A DNA stretch of 16,586 nt from CAADGU01 sp964581605. Lineage in GTDB: Bacteria > Chloroflexota > Anaerolineae > Promineifilales > Promineifilaceae. Made by a program: the position numbers and the translations under genes. The notes under the pieces were generated by a model that was not told where the DNA came from, searched no databases, and saw nothing but the letters and a program-made list of their open reading frames with translations. Positions 6,422 to 14,269 of the stretch are shown here, piece by piece (within the stretch, counting starts at the first letter, position 1; each line of letters begins with the position of its first letter). The stretch is from contig CAZOPF010000119.1 in NCBI GenBank assembly GCA_964581605.1, forward strand, positions 1 to 16,586, given 5' to 3'.

Positions 6422-7618
6422 TCAGCCTTCTGGCGTGGGGTTTTGCGGTGGGATGAAGATGGGTAATGGTGAAGGTGTAGGCAGTGGCGTAGGTATTGGG
6501 GTTGCTGTGGGGAAAAAGTCAAAGTTGTCTGAAATCAAAATAAAACTGGTCTGGCCTGGGTAAACTGTTACCTCGCGGCGATAACGGTGAATGCCGTCTT
6601 TCAGGTCAATAATCAGCTCATATTCACCAGCAGGCACATCGCCAAATACAAAGTTTTCTTGCCACACCGGGTCAGAAGCCACGCCGGAATAGTAGTAAGT
6701 GCGCTGTTCACGTTCTGGGCCATTATCTTGCAGGGGCAACGGCCGTAAGGACATCCACGCACTGCTCACCAATCGCCCGCGACGGTCTACAAATCGCCCG
6801 GCAATCGTCCCCCACCCCTCATAAGGCGCCAGCCACAACATGGGATTAACGGCCGCATTGTAATGATTCTGGCCCACCCGTACTTCAAAATGCAAATGTG
6901 GCCCCGTCACCTCGCCGGAACTGCCCACCCCAGCTATTAGCTGCCCCTGTGCCACATGCTCCCCTTCTTCAACAAACAGTTCCAATGTATGGGCATACAG
7001 GGTATACACATCCCGCCCCTGCCATTGCCAATCATGCTGGATCACCACGGTATTGCCGTAATAATTCACCCCATCACGCGGGCTGGGCAGCGGCCCGGCA
7101 TGGATAACTGTGCCGCTGCCTGCGGCCAACACGGGTGTGCCCGATTCATTGGGATAATCCAGGCCATGATGCACCCGATACGGCGGTTGGCCTGAAGCCA
7201 ATACATCATTACCAAATGGATACCATTCCAGATCATAATTCCGGCTGCCGGAGGGAATGGGGCGTATGAGCCAGTAATGGTCGTCGGGATGGTAAGCAAG
7301 GGGAACTTCATAAGGGGGCGGCCGCCAGCCATCCGGTAATTCAGGGCCAGCATCCGGCAGATACTTCTGTTCGGCGTCACGGGGGCGCACACCTGCGTTG
7401 GCCGGTGTAGGTACAAGGGCGGGCACGGCCGTTGCCTGCCACCCTGCATCACGCTGGCTCAGGGGTAATGCGGGCACGGCCGTTGGCGTTGCCGTCGCTC
7501 CTGGGGCAAACAACACCGGAATGAGCGTTGGCAGGGCGGGCATGGTGGCTTCCCCACAAGCCGTGAGGGAAAAAGTGAGAAGTAAGCAGTAAACAGGGAA
7601 CAGTGGATGGTGGCGCAT
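6422..7618 (-). CDS. M23 family metallopeptidase lipoprotein with C-terminal beta domain
   Basis: This protein is 398 residues from the ATG at 7616-7618. It probably cleaves peptidoglycan peptide bridges outside the cell or activates another hydrolase. Residues 1-21 form a lipoprotein signal with lipobox LTAC (Cys21). A P/T/A-rich linker follows (22-100). The LytM domain (about 145-265) keeps the zinc pair His150/Asp154 (HHGLD), YAH (His210) and HLH (His241/His243), so it should be active. Residues 271-362 look like a carboxypeptidase-regulatory-type beta sandwich, and the tail is P/T-rich (370-398). A GTG at 7667-7669 overlapping the upstream stop (GTGA) would add 17 residues (two NREPLRV copies) encoded by repeat DNA. 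I prefer the later start because it puts the signal peptide at the N-terminus. It is probably cotranscribed with the propeller gene. Confidence 0.88.
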   Translation of the reverse strand: MRHHPLFPVYCLLLTFSLTACGEATMPALPTLIPVLFAPGATATPTAVPALPLSQRDAGWQATAVPALVPTPANAGVRPRDAEQKYLPDAGPELPDGWRPPPYEVPLAYHPDDHYWLIRPIPSGSRNYDLEWYPFGNDVLASGQPPYRVHHGLDYPNESGTPVLAAGSGTVIHAGPLPSPRDGVNYYGNTVVIQHDWQWQGRDVYTLYAHTLELFVEEGEHVAQGQLIAGVGSSGEVTGPHLHFEVRVGQNHYNAAVNPMLWLAPYEGWGTIAGRFVDRRGRLVSSAWMSLRPLPLQDNGPEREQRTYYYSGVASDPVWQENFVFGDVPAGEYELIIDLKDGIHRYRREVTVYPGQTSFILISDNFDFFPTATPIPTPLPTPSPLPIFIPPQNPTPEG

Positions 7619-7645
7619 ACCCCTCACTCTTAACGGTTCCCTGTT
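7592..7645. repeat. Inverted repeat bracketing the M23 start codon
   Basis: AACAGGGAAC (7592-7601) is the exact reverse complement of GTTCCCTGTT at 7636-7645 and again at 7657-7666. A 10-bp stem would enclose the ATG at 7616-7618 in its loop. The left arm lies inside the codons of the signal peptide. Confidence 0.6.
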
Positions 7646-7670
7646 CACTCTTAACGGTTCCCTGTTCACT
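7624..7670. repeat. 21-base tandem repeat at the propeller/M23 gene junction
   Basis: The 21-base unit TCACTCTTAACGGTTCCCTGT occurs at 7624-7644 and 7645-7665, followed by a partial copy (TCACT) at 7666-7670. The minus-strand TGA stop of the propeller gene (7666-7668) lies in the partial copy. Because 21 is a multiple of three, copies extend the alternative M23 reading frame as NREPLRV without shifting it. Confidence 0.85.
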
Positions 7671-9969
7671 GCTCCCCATTCAACTCCGCCTCAGTATAAA
7701 GCTGCTGCATCGCTTCCAGCCAGGTAAGACTCTGGCGGTTTTCAAAATGCCAGAACAGAATGTCCGGGAAATAGGTGCGCCAACGGGCATTGGCCGGGAC
7801 ACGCTGCCAACCATAACTGGCCGCCAGCGAAGTAAAATCTATGTAATAACCTGCCGGCACAGTATCGGCCACTTTCCCCCCCTGCTCATAATACTGCGGG
7901 TCATCGCCGCTACGCGCCTGGAAATCCCAATTGCGGCTGGTGATGGGTTCACCCAGGCTGCCATCTTGCACGGCCGCCCGCACATACACACGCCAATAGG
8001 TCTGCGCCCCTATATCTTCCCGCACCACCACAACTTGTGGGTTTAGCCCCAGGGCTTCACGGTAATAAAAATCAAACGCACGCCCCGCCTTATTCCATGA
8101 TTCGGCCGTTTGTCCAGGCTGCGGCCGTGTTTCTAGCGGCTCATACATCCCATTGAGCAACCCCAAAAAATCCCAACCAGCCTCCTCTATTACCCGCTCT
8201 CGTAACGCCGTAAAGGATTGATCTACCTGATCGCTGAGGTAGGGCGAAGGAGCATTAACAGACATTTCAAATAACATAACCGGCGGGCGGCCTCGTTCCG
8301 GCCGGGCTAATGCTTCAATGTAGAGCGGCTTTTCCGCCACCAGGCCATCCATGTTTTCCAGGCTTTCCGAAAGTGCCGGCGAAAGGGTGACGGCCGCCCA
8401 GGATGGATCAGCCAATGGACCAACGGCCGTGTAGACCTGTGGCGTAATGCCCCATGCTTCCGCACTGCCGGCTATGAGATAGCTACGGCCGTCTTTCTCG
8501 TGCACATACAGTAACGACTGGCTATCCGGAGACCAGGCAACCTGACTGCCCTGATGCCCCAATGTGGCCGGTAAACCCGCCAGCTCGTTATTTTCAGCTA
8601 ACGGCTGCCCCATAATCAGCGGGAACCCGGCGCGGTCATCCTGATAGGCCAGCATGCGGCCGTCTGGTGAAAATGCGGCGCCATCCTCCTGTATTCCCGG
8701 TGAGTTGGTTACATTCTGTATCGTCTCCCCGGTGGTATCGTCGAGCGACTGCAAAAAAATGTCCTGATTGCCACTGCGCCAGCTGGTAAAGGCAATATGC
8801 CGCCCACGCGGCGACCACGCGGGATTGAAGTCAGGAGCGGGATCGTATGTCAGACGATAGGGGCCTTCACGGCCGTCTGCCCGCACCAGGTAAATATCCA
8901 GATTATTATCCCGGTAAGATTCATAAGCCAGCCACTGCCCATCTGGCGACCAGGTGGGCGCGCCATCATAAGCCAGCCCGTGCGTTACCCGCTGCAAACG
9001 GCCAGTGGGCAAATCAAGGACATACAAATCCCAATTCCCATCTCGATGCGACGCAAACGCTAACTGAGTGCCATCTGGACTCCAGGCGGGGCCACGATCT
9101 GGCGCCGGGTCTGTGGTCATACGTATTGGCTCGGACTGCCCTACCGCCAGCAGATAAATATCGGTATTCCCATTAACCGTTTGGGCAAAAGCGATAACCC
9201 CGCCACCGGTGGTTGGGTCTGGCGTTACCCAGGGCGTGAGCTTGATGGCAACAGTCGGTACCGGTGTGGCGGTGGGTGGTAAAGGGGTTGGGGTAAGGAC
9301 AATGGTGATCGGGGCCGCATCAGCTATGGCCGTGGCGCGTTGTTCTTGCAAACTGAGCAAAGCAACCACTAAAAGCAGGGCAACGGCCGCTATCGCCGTT
9401 ACCAGCCGCACCCGGCGTGTGTGCGTGGTGTGGCTGGCCAACCGGGGGTGTATGGGGGCAACTTCCGCGCGTTCTGGGGGCGACGGCCGTTTGAAAGCCA
9501 CCCGCCAGCGTGCCCGGCGCAAATACCAGCGTGACCTGTAACGGCGTCGCAGCAGTGCCCGCCGCACGGCCGTGCGTGCCATCAATGCCGCCCAAGCCCT
9601 GCGTGCCTGCCGCTGCCCCCAGACAACAACCGGCCAGATGAAATGCTGCCAGTACCAGACGATGGGCGTGATAACCAGACGGTGAAACGGCCGCCACACC
9701 AGCCGGGTGAGCATGCGCCGAACCGATTGCCCCATCTGACCTAAGAAATGCCAGATAGGCGGGGCAATGTCTTTCATGTAATCCCAAAAGAGCCAGCGAA
9801 GGGGCAACCACAGAGGGAGTGTGAGCAGAAGCAGGGGTTTCCAGACAAAGAGGGCAAGAAAACGGCGAAATGCCAGACCAACTCTACCTGTAAAGCGCCA
9901 ACAACTGCCCCACACGGCCGTGACCAGACGCCATAACTTCCCCGCAATGCGTGTGAGCTGTCTACGCAT
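7666..9969 (-). CDS. Membrane-anchored TolB-like beta-propeller protein with Trp/Arg-rich N-terminal repeats and M15-like C-terminal domain
   Basis: This is a 767-residue multidomain protein. Residues 1-165 are very rich in Trp and Arg and contain about three repeats of ~49 residues. W24-x-F-x-G-x2-G..RR35-36..VW-K-P matches W73-x-F-x-G-x2-G..RR84-85..VW-R-P, and a looser copy starts at W126. A membrane helix (188-207) precedes a P/T-rich linker (225-250). PD40/WD40-like blades follow, marked by WSPDG at 296, WSPDG at 340, WSPRG at 385, FSPDG at 433 and WSPDS at 479. The C-terminal part (about 545-767) has SWNKAGRAFD (624-633) and YGWQRV..FWHFE (719-743). These recall the M15 motifs SxHxxGxAxD and ExxH, but with Asn626 and Leu738 where the metal His and catalytic Glu would be. 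I infer an extracytoplasmic binding protein, perhaps for cell-wall peptides. The start has no Shine-Dalgarno but sits 7 bases from a -10 box. Confidence 0.8.
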   Translation of the reverse strand: MRRQLTRIAGKLWRLVTAVWGSCWRFTGRVGLAFRRFLALFVWKPLLLLTLPLWLPLRWLFWDYMKDIAPPIWHFLGQMGQSVRRMLTRLVWRPFHRLVITPIVWYWQHFIWPVVVWGQRQARRAWAALMARTAVRRALLRRRYRSRWYLRRARWRVAFKRPSPPERAEVAPIHPRLASHTTHTRRVRLVTAIAAVALLLVVALLSLQEQRATAIADAAPITIVLTPTPLPPTATPVPTVAIKLTPWVTPDPTTGGGVIAFAQTVNGNTDIYLLAVGQSEPIRMTTDPAPDRGPAWSPDGTQLAFASHRDGNWDLYVLDLPTGRLQRVTHGLAYDGAPTWSPDGQWLAYESYRDNNLDIYLVRADGREGPYRLTYDPAPDFNPAWSPRGRHIAFTSWRSGNQDIFLQSLDDTTGETIQNVTNSPGIQEDGAAFSPDGRMLAYQDDRAGFPLIMGQPLAENNELAGLPATLGHQGSQVAWSPDSQSLLYVHEKDGRSYLIAGSAEAWGITPQVYTAVGPLADPSWAAVTLSPALSESLENMDGLVAEKPLYIEALARPERGRPPVMLFEMSVNAPSPYLSDQVDQSFTALRERVIEEAGWDFLGLLNGMYEPLETRPQPGQTAESWNKAGRAFDFYYREALGLNPQVVVVREDIGAQTYWRVYVRAAVQDGSLGEPITSRNWDFQARSGDDPQYYEQGGKVADTVPAGYYIDFTSLAASYGWQRVPANARWRTYFPDILFWHFENRQSLTWLEAMQQLYTEAELNGEQ

Positions 9970-9976
9970 ATGCGCC

Positions 9977-10004
9977 AGTGTAACACGTGTAAAGACTATG
10001 TCAA
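9977..10004 (-). promoter_or_regulatory. Promoter of the propeller gene, probably giving a leaderless mRNA
   Basis: On the minus strand a perfect TTGACA (complement of 9999-10004) and TACACT (complement of 9977-9982) are separated by 16 bases. Only 7 bases lie between the -10 box and the ATG at 9967-9969, so transcription should begin at or within a base or two of the start codon. The gene correspondingly has no ribosome binding site. Confidence 0.7.
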
Positions 10005-10048
10005 GTTATTTTTGTCCTATTTTGTTGAACTATTACAACAATGAACGG

Positions 10049-10612
10049 TTATAAGCCCAGGCTTGCCAGCCATTCAGCTACCCCTTCCCTCGTCCAAAGG
10101 TCTTCATCCACTAATTGCATCATTTCTTCAGCCACAGACTGGCGGCGGCCGGTGGGGCCAGGAACAATGCAATGTGCCAGATCATAGCCCACTTTTTGGC
10201 CGAGCCGCCATAGTGCCATACTGTATGAGAAATCCGGCCGTTCAATAGCGTGCGGGCCAAATGCACCGGCATAGGCCGCTGCGATGGCACAAGTACTAAA
10301 AAGTATCCGTTGTTCATAATGATAATATCCGGTAATACGTTTTTCGATGAAAGCATGGCGACACAAAGGATGGTAGGTACGGCCGATCCACAAGTAATTG
10401 GAGAGGGTGGCTGTATCAACTATTTTGACTGTCGGCGGATGGTCAATGATAACGGGATTCGTGGATGAGAGCGTATGGGGGCGGGTTTGGGGAGGTGCGG
10501 CCGCCCGGCTTGTTGGCCGGTTGTATGGGGCGGCCGCAACAGGAAAATGGTTATTGGCAGAGGAAGCAAAAATGCGTGTGGCGATAGGCGGCAACTTGAT
10601 TTTTATAGACAT
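10049..10612 (-). CDS. Conserved-looking small protein of unknown function
   Basis: This protein has 187 residues from the ATG at 10610-10612, which follows GGAG (complement of 10621-10624) with 8-base spacing. A longer reading to 10714 adds 34 residues with no ribosome site and is less likely. Residues 1-60 are basic, Pro/Ala-rich and probably disordered. The folded part (about 62-187) contains LWIGRTYHPLCRHAF, STCAIAAAYAGAFGP and a C-terminal DEDLWTREGVAEWLASLGL. The C-terminal helix pair recalls small uncharacterised bacterial proteins with an AAY..GA segment followed by a WSREEIADWL-like end, but I cannot name the family. No signal peptide or membrane helix is seen. It lies upstream of the propeller gene on the same strand, but that gene has its own strong promoter in the 79-base gap. 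Confidence 0.6.
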   Translation of the reverse strand: MSIKIKLPPIATRIFASSANNHFPVAAAPYNRPTSRAAAPPQTRPHTLSSTNPVIIDHPPTVKIVDTATLSNYLWIGRTYHPLCRHAFIEKRITGYYHYEQRILFSTCAIAAAYAGAFGPHAIERPDFSYSMALWRLGQKVGYDLAHCIVPGPTGRRQSVAEEMMQLVDEDLWTREGVAEWLASLGL

Positions 10613-10948
10613 AATATATACTCCGGTCAGATAATTTAGATTTTTATAACCATCCACACCACACAAACCCAACCGGCACAAGGCAGAACTGTAATTGATG
10701 CGATTGCCACACAAAAGGGTACTTTCGGGTTATCAGCCATCTCACAGGCTAATATACGTGTACTATATGCAAATGATGGATGGTTGGGGCCCTGATAAGG
10801 CTGGCTCCAACAGAATGAGTGGATTGGCACCATCAACTTTAGCGACGGCCATTTACCCAGGCAACATCCTGAACTTACACTCATTTCCACCCCATGGCGG
10901 CCGTCCAATGATTGCACCACCAAGAGAACCGCTCATGCTATACTACCG
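10613..10948. other. Divergent intergenic region with hairpin
   Basis: These 336 bases separate the small unknown gene (minus) and the histidine kinase (plus). They hold the GGAG ribosome site of the minus gene at 10621-10624. A hairpin is formed by GTTGGGGCC (10783-10791) and GGCTCCAAC (10803-10811), with a 9-bp stem including one G-U pair and an 11-base loop. A short dyad with arms ATATA (10752-10756) and TATAT (10764-10768) is also present. A TGC-TATACT box lies just before the kinase start. Open frames across the region lack ribosome sites and recognisable protein features, so I see no supported gene. No transposon ends were noticed. Confidence 0.5.
10936..10944 (+). promoter_or_regulatory. 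Possible extended -10 promoter element of the histidine kinase gene
   Basis: TGCTATACT is an extended -10 (TGN plus TATACT). A TTGCAC at 10912-10917 is 21 bases away, too far for a normal -35. A start near 10951 would fall on the ATG at 10949, which suggests that translation actually begins at the ATG at 10985 or that the promoter is elsewhere. Confidence 0.35.
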
Positions 10949-13111
10949 ATGTTGAAGTGGCAGGCACAGGGCAAAGCCGTTTCGATGAAGCCAGTAGTGG
11001 CTACCCTCTGCCTGGCAGAGTTGGAATCAAGTATTGACAAGATAATGGAACCACTATCAAAAAATCCTCATGTACCACTAACCATCCCTGTTGAGGAACT
11101 GTTACAGGCGGGGCTGGATCTGCTGGCTGAACTTGATTTACACAAACTGCTTCAGGCCATTGTGCAGATGGCAACGGCCGTGCCTGGCTCAGACCTCAGC
11201 ATTTTATATTTGTGCCAACCAGGTGATGAGCATCTGAACATTGCTGCCATCAACGGCACGGAGGAAGAGGTTAGCCGGGTTATTCTGGCGAAGGGGACGA
11301 AGTTAGCCCATCAGGTGTGGGGCCAGGGAGAGCCAATACTAAAGGGAGAAGATACGGACACTAACCAATATGCAATGGCCGGTTTTCCTGTTCAGCGCGG
11401 CCATGATCTATTGGGCGTTTTGGTTGTCATTGTCCGGCGCCCTCTGACCACAAACCAGCTGCAATTGCTCAAAGTGTTGGCGGCACAGGCAGCTGTAGCC
11501 ATCCAAAACGCCCGGCTCCATGAAGAGGTGCAGCATCATGCGGCCGCTTTGGAGCAGGCAAATGCGGAAAATGCCCACCTGGTAACGGCCCAGCAAGCCA
11601 CCAAAGAAATGGCCAAGAGCCTGCAAGAAGTGGCGCTCGTCCTCAACAGCGGGCTGGAAATGCGGCCGTTACTCATTCGCATTTTGCAACAGCTACGCCG
11701 GGTAATCCCTTATGACAGCGCCGGTATCTTTTTGCGGGAAGGGAATGATCTGGTGCATTATGGCAGTTCCATCCAGGGTGTTGCGGAAGAAGGCAATTAT
11801 GCCCGGCAGCCATATGACGATCCTACCTATTTTCCGCTTTATACCCGACGGCCGCATGTAGTCGCGGATGTCTATCAGGAAACAGACTGGCATATGGCCT
11901 GGCAAGAGGAGTTTGTCCCCCGTATTCGCAGTTGGATGGCTGTGCCCTTGTTAGAAGAGGAGGATGTTATTGGCGTTATTACGGCCGATAGCTTTTCGGT
12001 GAGCACTTATGATGACGAGTCTGTGAAGCTGGTGCAAACATTTGCCAACCAGGCTGTTTCGGCCATCCGCAACGCCCGCCTATACAAAGAAGCACGGCAG
12101 GCCAAAGAAACGGCCGAAGCAGCCAACCGGGCCAAAAGTCGCTTCCTGGCAACACTCAGCCACGAGCTACGCACACCCCTGAGCGGCGTGTTAGGCTATG
12201 CCCAGTTGCTACAACGAGACAGCCAGTTGACAAATGACCAACGACGCCAGGTTGCCACTATTGAACAAAGTGGTAACCATCTGCTAACACTCATCAATGA
12301 TCTGCTTGATCTGGCAAAAATTGAGGCCGGCCGATTCGAGTTGTCGTTAAGCTATTTTGAATTGAGCACATTCTTACAGGCAATTGGAGAAATGATACGG
12401 CTGCAAGTGGAGCAAAAAGGGCTGAACTTTGAACTGGCTACAGAGTATTTGCCAACGGCCGTAATAGGCGATGAAAAGCGGCTGCGCCAGGTATTGATCA
12501 ACCTGCTGGGCAACGCGGTAAAATTTACACACCAGGGGCAGATTACACTGCGTGTTACACAGCTTGCCAGCTCTCATACTGTTGATTCTCAGGTGTGGCT
12601 GCGCTTTATTGTAGCCGACACAGGCATTGGGATAGATGCCAACCATCTGCACCAGATTTTTGAGCCTTTCCAGCAGGTTGGCAGTAACCGCCAACAAACT
12701 GAAGGGGCCGGCCTGGGGTTAGCCATCAGCCGCAGCCTGATCGATCTGATGGGCGGCCAACTGGAAGTGAGTAGCGAAGTCGGCCTTGGCAGCACCTTTT
12801 TCTTTACTATTCCGCTGCAACCGGCCCAAAACAGCGCCGGGCTAACGGCCGTTAACCAGAGCACAACCAGCAACGACGGCCGTCCCCATCCATTCCCGGC
12901 TGCGGCCGTACCACCCCCGGACGAACTGGCGATCCTCTATGCTCAAACTTTACAGGGTGACATAGCGGCCATACGCCAGACGGCCGCCCACATAGCCCAA
13001 AAGCATACCCAATACCACCCGTTTACCCAGGAAGTTGAACGATTGGCCCAAACTTTTCAACTAAACGAACTAAAAAAACTCGTGGCCGCCTGTCTTGAAA
13101 ACGAGCAATGA
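10949..13111 (+). CDS. GAF-GAF sensor histidine kinase (soluble)
   Basis: This 720-residue kinase has no membrane helix. A first GAF-like domain spans about 50-190 and a second about 225-378, each ending in the typical A(V/I)xNARL(Y/H)xE helix. A helical linker (380-398) leads to the HisKA domain with phosphoacceptor His405 in SHELRTP. The ATPase domain has its N-box with Asn522 (LINLLGNAVKF), G1 DTGIGI (557-562), F-box FEPFQQ (571-576) and G2 GAGLGLAIS (586-594). After a linker, residues 655-718 form a helical tail (LQGDIAAIRQTAAHI..PFTQEVERLAQTFQ) seen on many cyanobacterial-type kinases; it is not a recognisable Hpt. There is no receiver domain, and a receiver-kinase hybrid follows 56 bases downstream. 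The start at 10949 lacks a ribosome site, and ATG 10985 is an alternative. The GAF ligands are unknown. Confidence 0.92.
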   Translation: MLKWQAQGKAVSMKPVVATLCLAELESSIDKIMEPLSKNPHVPLTIPVEELLQAGLDLLAELDLHKLLQAIVQMATAVPGSDLSILYLCQPGDEHLNIAAINGTEEEVSRVILAKGTKLAHQVWGQGEPILKGEDTDTNQYAMAGFPVQRGHDLLGVLVVIVRRPLTTNQLQLLKVLAAQAAVAIQNARLHEEVQHHAAALEQANAENAHLVTAQQATKEMAKSLQEVALVLNSGLEMRPLLIRILQQLRRVIPYDSAGIFLREGNDLVHYGSSIQGVAEEGNYARQPYDDPTYFPLYTRRPHVVADVYQETDWHMAWQEEFVPRIRSWMAVPLLEEEDVIGVITADSFSVSTYDDESVKLVQTFANQAVSAIRNARLYKEARQAKETAEAANRAKSRFLATLSHELRTPLSGVLGYAQLLQRDSQLTNDQRRQVATIEQSGNHLLTLINDLLDLAKIEAGRFELSLSYFELSTFLQAIGEMIRLQVEQKGLNFELATEYLPTAVIGDEKRLRQVLINLLGNAVKFTHQGQITLRVTQLASSHTVDSQVWLRFIVADTGIGIDANHLHQIFEPFQQVGSNRQQTEGAGLGLAISRSLIDLMGGQLEVSSEVGLGSTFFFTIPLQPAQNSAGLTAVNQSTTSNDGRPHPFPAAAVPPPDELAILYAQTLQGDIAAIRQTAAHIAQKHTQYHPFTQEVERLAQTFQLNELKKLVAACLENEQ

Positions 13112-13167
13112 CAGCCACCTGGAGTCTATACAAAAAACAGATGGCTAAAACGAACTAACTGTGTGTA

Positions 13168-14244
13168 ATGGAAATGAGCAAAGCAACTGTATTGATTGTG
13201 GATGATAACCCGACAAACCTGGCACTGCTATTTGAGGCACTCCAGGTAGCTGACTATCATGTGATTGTGGCCCAAGATGGCCAGAGTGCCCTGGAACGGC
13301 TGCAATATACCCGGCCAGATATTATTTTGCTAGACATTATGATGCCGGGGATAGATGGGTATGAGACGCTGACACATATCAAATCTCACCCTGTGCATAA
13401 GGAGACACCCGTTATTTTTATGACGGCCGTTCACGATGCCCAACATGAGATAAAAGGGCTGGAAATGGGCGCCGTAGATTACATCACCAAACCATTCCAC
13501 ATAGACCTTGTATTGGCCCGCTTGCAAACCCATCTCACCATCCGCAGCCTGCAAAAGAGCTTGCAGGAACATAACAGCGACCTGGAAGCGTATGCTTATA
13601 TGGTAGCCCACGATCTCAAAGGGCCATTGGCCGTTTTGCTTGGCCATTCCGAACTTATTGCGGACGAACTGGCCGCACACGGCCTAGAGCGACTGGTAGA
13701 ACAGTTTGCTTTTGTACAGAGCAATGTGCAAAAGCAAATCAATATCGTCAATGAACTACTACTGCTCGCCTCTCTGCGCAAAGAACAGGTACAACCTGTT
13801 CCGCTCAATATGGCCGAAATTGTCGCTCAAGTGCAAAATCAACTGGCGCACATGTTGACTGACTCTCACGCAGAAATCCGTCAGGCTGGCGATTGGCCGT
13901 CAGCTTTAGGGTATGCCCCCTGGATAGAAGAAGTGTGGGTCAACTATCTCAGTAACGGCATCAAATATGGCGGCCGCCCACCGCTCCTGTTTATCGGCGG
14001 CGGCCGCCAGCCTGATGGCATGGTGCGTTTTTGGGTGCAAGACAATGGCCAGGGACTCACCCCTTCTGAGCAGGCAATTCTCTTTAACGAGCACGTCCGT
14101 CTCCGCCAGATACGCGCTCAGGGACACGGGCTTGGCCTTTCCATCGTCCGGCGGATTGTCCAAAAACTAGGCGGTGACATAGGTGTGGAAAGCACTATGG
14201 GGCAAGGCAGCACCTTTTACTTTACGCTGCCCGCGCCAGAGTAA
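13168..14244 (+). CDS. Response regulator receiver-histidine kinase hybrid
   Basis: This 358-residue protein has an N-terminal receiver domain with acidic pair Asp12/Asp13, phosphoacceptor Asp56 in LLDIMMP, Thr86 and Lys108 (KPF), followed by a coiled linker (120-140). The kinase module has a HisKA-type motif with His148 in MVAHDLKGPL, Asn263 in the N-box (NYLSNGIKYGG), G1 DNGQG (292-296) and G2 GHGLGLS (319-325). REC-HK proteins of this layout relay a phosphate signal from an upstream kinase and modulate their own kinase output. The upstream GAF kinase is the obvious partner. No DNA-binding or enzymatic output domain is encoded here. Two possible starts exist, ATG 13168 and ATG 13174, and neither has a good ribosome site; the second gives the more usual MSKATVLIVDD beginning. 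It is convergent with the DUF gene across 25 bases. Confidence 0.9.
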   Translation: MEMSKATVLIVDDNPTNLALLFEALQVADYHVIVAQDGQSALERLQYTRPDIILLDIMMPGIDGYETLTHIKSHPVHKETPVIFMTAVHDAQHEIKGLEMGAVDYITKPFHIDLVLARLQTHLTIRSLQKSLQEHNSDLEAYAYMVAHDLKGPLAVLLGHSELIADELAAHGLERLVEQFAFVQSNVQKQINIVNELLLLASLRKEQVQPVPLNMAEIVAQVQNQLAHMLTDSHAEIRQAGDWPSALGYAPWIEEVWVNYLSNGIKYGGRPPLLFIGGGRQPDGMVRFWVQDNGQGLTPSEQAILFNEHVRLRQIRAQGHGLGLSIVRRIVQKLGGDIGVESTMGQGSTFYFTLPAPE

Positions 14245-14269
14245 TGCCTCATCTCCCAAAGAAAAGTAG

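Noticed and set aside
7624..7670. 21-base repeats as a CRISPR array
   Set aside because: The copies are directly adjacent with no spacers and there are only 2.3 of them.
10021..10041. TTGTTG/CAACAA hairpin as a terminator of the small unknown gene
   Set aside because: The stem is 6 bp and A/T-rich, and no T-run follows on the minus strand.
10613..10714. N-terminal extension of the small unknown protein to 10714
   Set aside because: The internal ATG at 10610-10612 has a proper GGAG ribosome site, while the upstream start has none.
10695..10955. 86-codon plus-strand frame in the intergenic region
   Set aside because: It starts at TTG/ATG without a ribosome site, has no domain-like pattern and overlaps the kinase start.
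12913..13108. C-terminal helical tail of the GAF kinase as an Hpt domain
   Set aside because: No Hpt-like HxxKG motif; the tail matches the helical ends common on this kind of kinase.
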